Source: CAYWGR01 sp964458015
GTDB taxonomy: Bacteria; Planctomycetota; Planctomycetia; Pirellulales; Thermoguttaceae
Reading direction: 5' to 3'
Assembly (NCBI GenBank): GCA_964458015.1
Contig: CAYWGR010000106.1
Location: 1-18,852, forward strand
Length of the DNA stretch: 18,852 nucleotides
The translations under genes and the position numbers were made by a program. This document shows, piece after piece, positions 14,166 to 18,852 of the stretch; positions within the stretch are counted from its first letter, which is position 1; the number at the start of each line of letters is the position of its first letter. The notes beneath the pieces were generated by a model that made no database searches, was not told the DNA's origin, and was given only the letters and a program-made list of their open reading frames with translations.

Positions 14166-15534
14166 ACGCCTGAAGCTGTTATTTGCCGACGACGAGCGCT
14201 CCTTGCAGGAGCTGATGCGTTTGGAGTTGCCCCGGATGGGTCACGAGGCCACCGTTTGCCCCGACGGCACGACGGCCCTGGCTGCTTTGGAGCGGAACAC
14301 GTATGACTGCATCCTGGTGGATCTCGACATGCCCGGCTGCAACGGAATTGACGTGATCGCTCGGACCAAGCAGCTTTCGCCCGAAACCGAGGCAATCATA
14401 TTGACGGGCAAGTCGTCGCTCGAAACGGCCGTGGCGGCGCTGCGCCATGGCGCGTTCGATTATTTGACGAAGCCGTGCAAGCTGGTCGATCTCGAAACGT
14501 TGTTGTGCCGCGTGGCGGACAAACGCGAGTTGGTCAACAAGTATAAAGCGATGCAACAGCGGGTGACGCGACTCGAAGGGCCGCTCAACTTGATCGGCCG
14601 CTCCGATAAAATGCAGCAGGTATGCCGCATGATCGGCAAGGTGGCTCCGACCGATTCGACCGTGCTGATTCTCGGTGAAACGGGTACGGGTAAGGAATTG
14701 GTCGCAAGGGCCGTTCATGCGCAAAGCCGCCGGGCCGAAATGCCGCTGGTGCCGGTGAATTGCGGAGCGTTGCCCGAGTCGCTGATCGAAAGCGAGCTGT
14801 TCGGCCATCGTAAAGGCGCGTTCACCGGGGCCGACGATCATCGAACCGGTTTGTTGCAAGTGGCGAACGGCGGTACGCTGTTTTTAGATGAAATCGGCGA
14901 GTTGCCGAAACCAATGCAAGCGAAATTGTTGCGATTTCTGGAAAACGGCGAGGTGCGCCGCGTAGGCGACAACGAAGCATCGATCTGCGACGTGCGAGTG
15001 ATCTGCGCCACGAATCGCGATCTGTCGGCCATGGTTGCGGCCGGCGAATTTCGCGAGGATCTTTGGTTCCGCATCAACACGTTCGAGATTGCAATACCGC
15101 CGTTGCGCGAGCGAGTGGAAGATATTCCGATTTTGGCGCGGCATCTGGCCACACGTTTCGGCGCGCCGCGCGGAACCGACGACGAAATCTTTTCGCCCGA
15201 GGCGATGGAAGCACTGATGGAACACTCTTGGCCGGGCAATGTCCGCGAGTTGGCCAATGTGATCGAACATGCGTTGATCTTGTGCGATGCAATGCCGATC
15301 CGGCCCGAGCATTTGCCGCAGCGTTTTAAGTCGAAGCAATCGGCTTCGATTCCGTTCCAGCAAGCGGCATCAACGGATACGTTGAATTTGCGAGATCTTG
15401 AAATCCGCGCGATTCAAGAGGCGCTCGATCGACATGCCGGCAACAAGCCCAAAGCCGCCGAGGAATTGGGTATCAGCCTGAAGACGCTGTACAACAAGCT
15501 CAACCAAATCGCCCCGCTAAGCAAATCGGCATAG
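14146..15534 (+). CDS. NtrC-family sigma-54-dependent response regulator
   Basis: About 462 residues if it starts at ATC 14146. Receiver domain at about 8-125: acidic pocket D15-D16, phospho-acceptor D59 in VDLDMPG, switch Thr in ILTGKSS and Lys in YLTKPC. The AAA+ domain follows: GETGTGKE (Walker A), FGHRKGAFTGADD (the GAFTGA loop that contacts sigma-54), GGTLFLDEIGE (Walker B) and an arginine-finger region, with SWPGNVRELANVIEHA after it. A Fis-type helix-turn-helix ends the protein (AIQEALDRHAGNKPKAAEE, then LGISLKTLYNKL). It overlaps the kinase gene by 20 bp and is its probable partner. Canonical starts exist only far upstream (an ATG about 100 bases before, inside the kinase), while a strong AAGGAG sits seven bases before ATC 14146. 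So either a rare ATC start is used or the base call is wrong. Confidence 0.92.
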   Translation: MDAAPHKRLKLLFADDERSLQELMRLELPRMGHEATVCPDGTTALAALERNTYDCILVDLDMPGCNGIDVIARTKQLSPETEAIILTGKSSLETAVAALRHGAFDYLTKPCKLVDLETLLCRVADKRELVNKYKAMQQRVTRLEGPLNLIGRSDKMQQVCRMIGKVAPTDSTVLILGETGTGKELVARAVHAQSRRAEMPLVPVNCGALPESLIESELFGHRKGAFTGADDHRTGLLQVANGGTLFLDEIGELPKPMQAKLLRFLENGEVRRVGDNEASICDVRVICATNRDLSAMVAAGEFREDLWFRINTFEIAIPPLRERVEDIPILARHLATRFGAPRGTDDEIFSPEAMEALMEHSWPGNVRELANVIEHALILCDAMPIRPEHLPQRFKSKQSASIPFQQAASTDTLNLRDLEIRAIQEALDRHAGNKPKAAEELGISLKTLYNKLNQIAPLSKSA

Positions 15535-15554
15535 GCTTTTTCGGAAAACATGAA

Positions 15555-15626
15555 ATTGTCATCCTGAACGCAGCGAAGGATCTCTCAGATATCGTTGTGA
15601 TTCTTCGCGAAGATCGGAATGACAAT
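15555..15626. repeat. Palindromic intergenic repeat of the TGTCATCCTGA type
   Basis: Outer arms ATTGTCAT (15555-15562) and ATGACAAT (15619-15626) enclose CCTGAACGCAGCGAAGGATCT on one side and GATTCTTCGCGAAGATCGGA on the other, an imperfect long hairpin. From memory, repeats with this TGTCATCCTGA...GCGAAGGATCT...AGATTCTTCGC...GAATGACA form are scattered between genes in several unrelated environmental bacteria. It lies after the regulator's stop and may fold as a transcript end or be a mobile-type palindrome. Confidence 0.75.
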
Positions 15627-15665
15627 CAATTCATCAGAGACTCCTCTGGCACAGCCCAGTGACAT

Positions 15666-16388
15666 ATGCCCATGAAATACGCAAAACCGCTTGTGGCGAT
15701 TGTTTTGTTCGGCATTGCCTTTGGGTATGTGGAAGCGGCGGTGGTTGTTTATCTTCGGACCATTGACGAGCCGATTCGGCTTGTGCTGTTTCGCAATGTG
15801 CCGCACGATGAGGTGTTTCCGCTGCTTACGCTGGAACAGCTCGAGGCCACCGATCATGTTTGCGTGCTTCAGACGGAACTGGGCCGCGAGTTGGCAACGC
15901 TGATTATGTTGGCCTCGGCGGGATTGGCCCTTGGCCGAACAATGCGGGAATGGTTCGCCGGATTTGTCGTCGCCTTTGGCGTGTGGGACATCTTTTATTA
16001 TGTCTTTTTGAAGGTGTTGATCGGTTGGCCTTCGTCGCTTTGGACCTGGGATATTCTATTCCTGCTGCCTTTGCCCTGGGTTGGACCGGTCCTTGCGCCC
16101 GTGTTGATTGCCGGGGGAATGATCGCGGCCGGCATCGCGATTCTTTGGCGGGAATCACAGGGACGACCGATTTATTGCAGCATTCTCGACGCTCTGGCAA
16201 TGAGCGTTGGAAGCCTGATCCTGATCGTGGCTTTTTGCTGGGACTTCCACAACACGGTTGCGGGCGGTTGGCCCAATCCGTTTAACTGGCCGCTCTTTTC
16301 TCTGGGAGCCGCCATTGCTATCGCAGGTTTTCTGCGATGTTTTCGATCAAGCCCACGAAAGCCCGCTCTTCCCGTGGAACAGGGGTAG
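15666..16388 (+). CDS. Integral membrane protein of unknown function
   Basis: 240 residues with about six or seven hydrophobic helices (starting about 9-30 with LVAIVLFGIAFGYVEAAVVV, then 73-90, 96-118, 127-162 as one or two helices, 174-195 and 208-225). Notable intramembrane motifs are FGYVEAAVVVYLR in helix 1 and WDIFYYVFLKVLIGWP in helix 3; charged residues inside helices (E, D, K) suggest a functional site. I recall similar hypothetical proteins in bacterial genomes but cannot assign a family. The start could be ATG 15666 or ATG 15672; no clear ribosome site is seen at either. It is preceded by the palindromic repeat and converges on the next gene. Confidence 0.75.
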   Translation: MPMKYAKPLVAIVLFGIAFGYVEAAVVVYLRTIDEPIRLVLFRNVPHDEVFPLLTLEQLEATDHVCVLQTELGRELATLIMLASAGLALGRTMREWFAGFVVAFGVWDIFYYVFLKVLIGWPSSLWTWDILFLLPLPWVGPVLAPVLIAGGMIAAGIAILWRESQGRPIYCSILDALAMSVGSLILIVAFCWDFHNTVAGGWPNPFNWPLFSLGAAIAIAGFLRCFRSSPRKPALPVEQG

Positions 16389-16433
16389 GGCGTGGACTGT
16401 TCGGCGCGAATGATCCCGAAGATTACTGGCAAC

Positions 16434-16886
16434 TCAGTTCGTACCATCCTGTGTTTTCTTGGCCCGTTCCAGACCGATCTGACATTCGATCAGAAAGTCC
16501 TTGGTCTTGAGTAGCTCCACTTCTGTTATCTTATATCCTGCATCATGCCTGGTCATTGCCATTGAATACCATTCTTCGGCTTCTTTCACCATATCCTCAT
16601 AGACCTTGATACGTTCTTCTTTTGTCTGGCAAAGGTCGAGTTTTGCTCTCAGCAAGGCAGCCTCGGCATCATGTAAAACATCGTACGATACAAGTCCTTT
16701 CTCATATTGCGATTTGATAGTCTTCTGAATTATCTTAGCGATATTCAGGCGTTCTTGGAGCATGTCTTTGATCTTGTCGGCTGTCTTGGCATTCTCGGCC
16801 GCAAAGAGAACGCCGGGAAATGACAGAAAACATGCAAGAAAACCAGCAACAGCAGTCTGCCGAGCGAATGAGAACATTTTTGGCAT
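16434..16886 (-). CDS. Exported coiled-coil/helical protein of unknown function
   Basis: 150 residues. A signal peptide covers about 1-30 (hydrophobic core TAVAGFLACFLSFPGVLFA, cleavage probably AA|EN). The mature part is almost entirely helical and charged: KTIKSQYEKGLVSYDVLHDA, LLRAKLDLCQTKEERIKVY, VELLKTKDFLIECQIGLERA. The pattern x-G-x-V-S-x-x-D-(V/L)-x-x-A-(E)-x-x-L-x-x-A-(K)-L resembles one hairpin of TolC-like outer-membrane proteins, and short exported versions are common in planctomycetes. It is too short to form a channel. AGGAG eight bases before ATG 16886 supports the start. Codon use is more A/T-rich than its neighbours, hinting at separate origin or weak selection. Stands alone between a convergent gene and a gene-poor stretch. 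Confidence 0.75.
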   Translation of the reverse strand: MPKMFSFARQTAVAGFLACFLSFPGVLFAAENAKTADKIKDMLQERLNIAKIIQKTIKSQYEKGLVSYDVLHDAEAALLRAKLDLCQTKEERIKVYEDMVKEAEEWYSMAMTRHDAGYKITEVELLKTKDFLIECQIGLERAKKTQDGTN

Positions 16887-17094
16887 CGCTATTCTCCTAG
16901 AATTTTCGTGTTTGAACAGGCCCTAGTTCTTTTTCCAACGATGTCGGCCCCTTCTTCCCTAATCGTCATTCATCAAAGGTTCCGGACGTTCCTCCTGCTA
17001 ACGGCATTCTACTGCACCGGAAATAACCTACAACACCCCGATTTTCGCTCCGGTTTTGGCAAGGTTTCCGGCTTATGCGGTTGGGGGGCAGATA

Positions 17095-17347
17095 CGAGGG
17101 AAAAGCTCGATCTGATGCTTATTCCCTCGCATGAAATATTTCAAGAATTTTTTGCAGAGACGGGCGATAACTACTTCTGGAAGGAAAGTGGGACGCCGTG
17201 GAACGGCGTGTGTTCTTCGGATGGATGGTTTGTTCTTTGATAACTACAACTGAAGGGGACGCCCGAGGGCATGGTTAGCTATCGGGCAACAAGCGAATAT
17301 GTGTTCCCCCCCGGCCCGACCTTCTTGGTGAAGGTTGGGCCTTTTTT
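17095..17347 (+). ncRNA. Candidate structured RNA ending in an intrinsic terminator
   Basis: Four hairpins follow one another on the plus strand. H1 is CGAGGGAAAAGC (17095-17106) with GCTTATTCCCTCG (17117-17129), 12 pairs with one bulge. H2 is ACGCCGT (17193-17199) with ACGGCGT (17203-17209). H3 is GGGGA (17255-17259) with TCCCC (17305-17309), enclosing GCCCGA (17261-17266) with TCGGGC (17282-17287). The fourth is the terminator at 17313-17347. Both neighbouring genes lie on the minus strand, so the plus-strand terminator needs its own transcript. No known family (tmRNA, SRP RNA, RNase P, GEMM riboswitch) could be matched by eye. The 5' end is undefined. Alternatively these are 3' structures of a short mRNA from 16908-17240. 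The stretch 16887-17094 shows nothing else recognisable. Confidence 0.4.
17313..17347 (+). terminator. Strong intrinsic terminator
   Basis: A 12-bp stem, GGCCCGACCTTC (17313-17324) with GAAGGTTGGGCC (17330-17341), with one G-U pair, loop TTGGT, followed directly by TTTTTT (17342-17347). The T-run is only on this side, so it acts for plus-strand transcription. Confidence 0.85.
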
Positions 17348-17395
17348 ATTGGCTTTTCAGAATTGGCCTGTCCGGCTGTCCCGGATGAAAACACC

Positions 17396-17430
17396 AAAAA
17401 GAAAGGGATAGCAGAGTGAACTGCTACCCC
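17396..17430 (-). terminator. Terminator of the sigma factor gene
   Basis: On the minus strand GGGGTAGCAG (17430-17421) pairs with CTGCTATCCC (17414-17405) with one G-U pair and a six-base loop, followed by TTTCTTTTT. It lies about 95 bases after the sigma factor stop. T-rich sequence also follows on the plus side, so it may work in both directions. Confidence 0.75.
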
Positions 17431-17524
17431 TGAAAGATTTCTTTTTTGGCATTTGGCAGGCCGGTCCTTCGCTTGACTTGCCCTATAAGTATTTGATCCC
17501 CGCACAACAGGTTTACTTGGCCGG

Positions 17525-18307
17525 TTAGGTGCCGAACTCCGGACGTCGGCGGGCAAGCTGGCCTTGCAGCCGTTGGACGATCGAGCTGTGCATCTGGCTG
17601 ACGCGGCTTTCTGAAAGGTTCAGCGTTGCGCCGATCTCCTTCATGGTAAACTCTTCGTAATAGTAAAGGATGATGATCAGCCGCTCGTTGCGATTCAGTC
17701 CCTTGGTGACGAGCCGCATGAGGTCGTTCTTCTGGATGCGGCGGGTGGGATCTTCGCCTTTCTTGTCCTCAAGGATGTCGATTTCACGGACGTCCTTGTA
17801 GCTGTCGGTTTCGTACCATTTCTTGTTGAGGCTGATCAGGTTGACGGCGTTTGCGTCGAGGATCATCTTTTCCAGCTCGGGCACCGAGATTTGCATCTCT
17901 TCGGCCAACTCGTTTTCGTTCGGCTGACGGCCGAGGCGGGTTTCCAGCGATTTGATGGCCTCGTTCAGCTTGCTGGCCTTCGAGCGGACCAAACGCGGCA
18001 CCCAGTCCATGGTGCGGAGTTCGTCGAGCATGGCGCCGCGGATACGGGGCACGCAATATGTTTCGAACTTCACGCCCCGCGTCAGATCGAAGGCGTCGAT
18101 GGCGTCCATCAGCCCGAAAACGCCTGCCGAAACCAGGTCGTCGAGTTCGACGCCCTCGGGCAAGCGTGCCCAAATGCGTTCGCCGTTGTATTTGACCAAC
18201 GGAAGATACATTTCAACCAAGCGGTTGCGGAGTTCTTGGTTGTTTGGATCCTGTTTGAATTCGATCCACAGTTGCTCGACATCTTCGGGAGCCATTGTGG
18301 TTGCCAT
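17525..18307 (-). CDS. fliA: FliA/WhiG-family RNA polymerase sigma factor (sigma-28 type)
   Basis: 260 residues from ATG 18307. Region 2 spans about 25-110 (YLPLVKYNGERIWARLP, LDDLVSAGVFGLMDAIDAFD, KFETYCVPRIRGAMLDELR, DWVPR), with the WVPR end typical of sigma-28. Region 3 spans about 115-160 (LETRLGRQPNENELAEEM). Region 4 spans about 200-250, with the helix-turn-helix MKEIGATLNLSESRVSQMHSSIVQRL. Binds core RNA polymerase and directs it to late flagellar promoters. A GTG at 18328 is in frame, but ATG 18307 has GGAGG six bases upstream and starts with the expected MATTMAPEDVEQLW. Downstream of the flhA end, which supports the flagellar reading. An anti-sigma factor (FlgM) gene is not seen here. 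Confidence 0.92.
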   Translation of the reverse strand: MATTMAPEDVEQLWIEFKQDPNNQELRNRLVEMYLPLVKYNGERIWARLPEGVELDDLVSAGVFGLMDAIDAFDLTRGVKFETYCVPRIRGAMLDELRTMDWVPRLVRSKASKLNEAIKSLETRLGRQPNENELAEEMQISVPELEKMILDANAVNLISLNKKWYETDSYKDVREIDILEDKKGEDPTRRIQKNDLMRLVTKGLNRNERLIIILYYYEEFTMKEIGATLNLSESRVSQMHSSIVQRLQGQLARRRPEFGT

Positions 18308-18478
18308 GCAAAACCTCCATGTTTTCACCGGGAACCCGGCGGTTAGAAATCCATTTTCTTATCAAGCTTGGCAATCGCCCAATCCAATGGGCGTTAAAGT
18401 TATCGCTGCTTTTCTAATTTAACACACATTCGCACGACAAGAGCTTTCCTAATGTATCGGTTAAAAAGGCTGTAAGGT

Positions 18479-18598
18479 TTAGGGAATTTCGTGACGGCTG
18501 ATGGATACCTTGGAGATATCGTTGTATTGCGTTCCCAGCAGGAATGTCGCAGCCAGCATCGGCAGTGTGGTAGCGATGTTTAGGCAAGTTCTTTTCAT
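18479..18598 (-). CDS. Small ORF between flhA and the sigma factor
   Basis: 39 codons (MKRTCLNIATTLPMLAATFL, then LGTQYNDISKVSISRHEIP and stop TAA). AGGA about nine bases before the ATG is a fair ribosome site. The first half is positively charged then hydrophobic, like a signal peptide or a single membrane segment, and the tail is polar. The gene begins 37 bases after the flhA stop and is on the same strand, so it could be cotranscribed. I recognise no family. Composition is compatible with coding but the length is short, so this is a tentative call. Confidence 0.4.
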   Translation of the reverse strand: MKRTCLNIATTLPMLAATFLLGTQYNDISKVSISRHEIP

Positions 18599-18635
18599 GT
18601 CATATTTCCTAAACATTACATTAGGTAGAGATTCA

Positions 18636-18852
18636 CTAGGCTGCGGCTGCCATTTGCTCTTGGGCGGTTTCTTCCGTCACCATTGCCACGGATTCGATCT
18701 GGGTGTCGCGCGTGATTTCGTTGTAGCCGAAGACGATCAAATGCGGGAGTCTCGCGGCGGTAAGTTGTTTCACGGCCGGGCGAATCTCAGGACTTACAAG
18801 CACAACCGGCGGCCGTTCGAGCGAGAGCAGCTTTTTCGATTGGGCTTCGATC
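18636..18852 (-). CDS. flhA: Flagellar export protein FlhA, C-terminal end (5' part outside window)
   Basis: The last 71 residues before stop TAG (18638-18636). The segment RPPVVLVSPEIRPAVKQL followed by LPHLIVFGYNEITRDTQIES matches the end of the cytosolic domain of FlhA (FHIPEP family), where most members read VLLxSPxxRxxLxxLxxxxxPxLxVLSYNEI. FlhA is the central inner-membrane component of the flagellar type III export gate; this domain binds export chaperones and substrates. The tail after the fold is short and Ala/Gln-rich (AQEQMAAAA). Genes flhF and flhG, which often follow flhA, are not between it and the sigma gene here. Confidence 0.88.
   Translation of the reverse strand, partial: IEAQSKKLLSLERPPVVLVSPEIRPAVKQLTAARLPHLIVFGYNEITRDTQIESVAMVTEETAQEQMAAAA

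Noticed and set aside
16908..17240. 110-codon plus-strand frame MFEQALVLF...
   Set aside because: It starts at GTG without a ribosome site, shows no family pattern and has irregular codon use. It overlaps the hairpin region, so I treat the stretch as non-coding or a possible RNA.
17255..17312. tRNA-like fold with GGGGA...TCCCC ends
   Set aside because: It is too short, and no anticodon arm or T-loop consensus could be placed.
18376..18393. Hairpin CGCCCA/TGGGCG in the sigma gene leader as terminator
   Set aside because: It has only six pairs and no T-run on either side; at most a leader hairpin.

Overview
The window looks like a planctomycete (Pirellulales-type) chromosome, probably from a metagenome-assembled genome. 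Evidence for the lineage is the C-terminus of a large planctomycete-style hypothetical protein, STN-like and PEGA-domain envelope proteins, a cytochrome-bd-like pair with fused heme c, flagellar genes (FlhA end and FliA-type sigma factor), weak or absent Shine-Dalgarno sequences at many starts, and moderate GC content. A run of ten Ns (5162-5171), followed by about 167 bp of foreign trpD sequence, shows that the contig was scaffolded and is locally chimeric.

Layout. (1) 1-1044: 3' end of a long hypothetical protein. (2) 1058-6119: plus-strand ebo-like block. An extended -10 promoter precedes a TIM-barrel isomerase-like protein, an EboC-type UbiA prenyltransferase and a second TIM-barrel protein. 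A self-contained RelB/RelE-type toxin-antitoxin pair with its own promoter follows, then an EboF-like alkaline-phosphatase-superfamily protein that is broken by the gap and the trpD insert. (3) 6128-7156, minus: exported two-STN-domain protein. (4) 7417-9962, minus: two-gene operon for a cytochrome-bd-superfamily oxidase. Subunit I carries a C-terminal c-type heme and its partner is CydA-like rather than CydB-like. Its promoter is at 10060-10088. A palindromic repeat family flanks this operon (7209-7284 and 10144-10219). (5) 10393-10974, minus: PEGA lipoprotein. (6) 11187-15534, plus: PP2C phosphatase, membrane histidine kinase and NtrC-type sigma-54 activator, probably co-expressed; the activator seems to start at ATC. 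(7) 15555-15626: widespread-type palindromic repeat; 15666-16388: membrane protein; 16434-16886, minus: exported coiled-coil protein. (8) 16887-17524: no convincing gene, but a run of hairpins ending in a strong plus-strand terminator (possible structured RNA) and a minus-strand terminator for the sigma factor. (9) 17525-18852, minus: flhA 3' end, a 39-codon small ORF and a FliA/WhiG-family sigma factor.

Functional picture. The UbiA, TIM-barrel and phosphatase proteins probably make or export a prenyl-linked or phosphorylated metabolite, as proposed for ebo clusters. The oxidase is a terminal respiratory enzyme that may take electrons from cytochrome c. The PP2C/kinase/activator set is a signalling module feeding sigma-54 transcription, and the right end belongs to a flagellar export and late-gene locus. 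The most important points for a reader are the chimeric trpD insert (an assembly error, not a fusion gene), the heme-c bd-type oxidase, the ATC start, and the candidate RNA beside the flagellar sigma gene.
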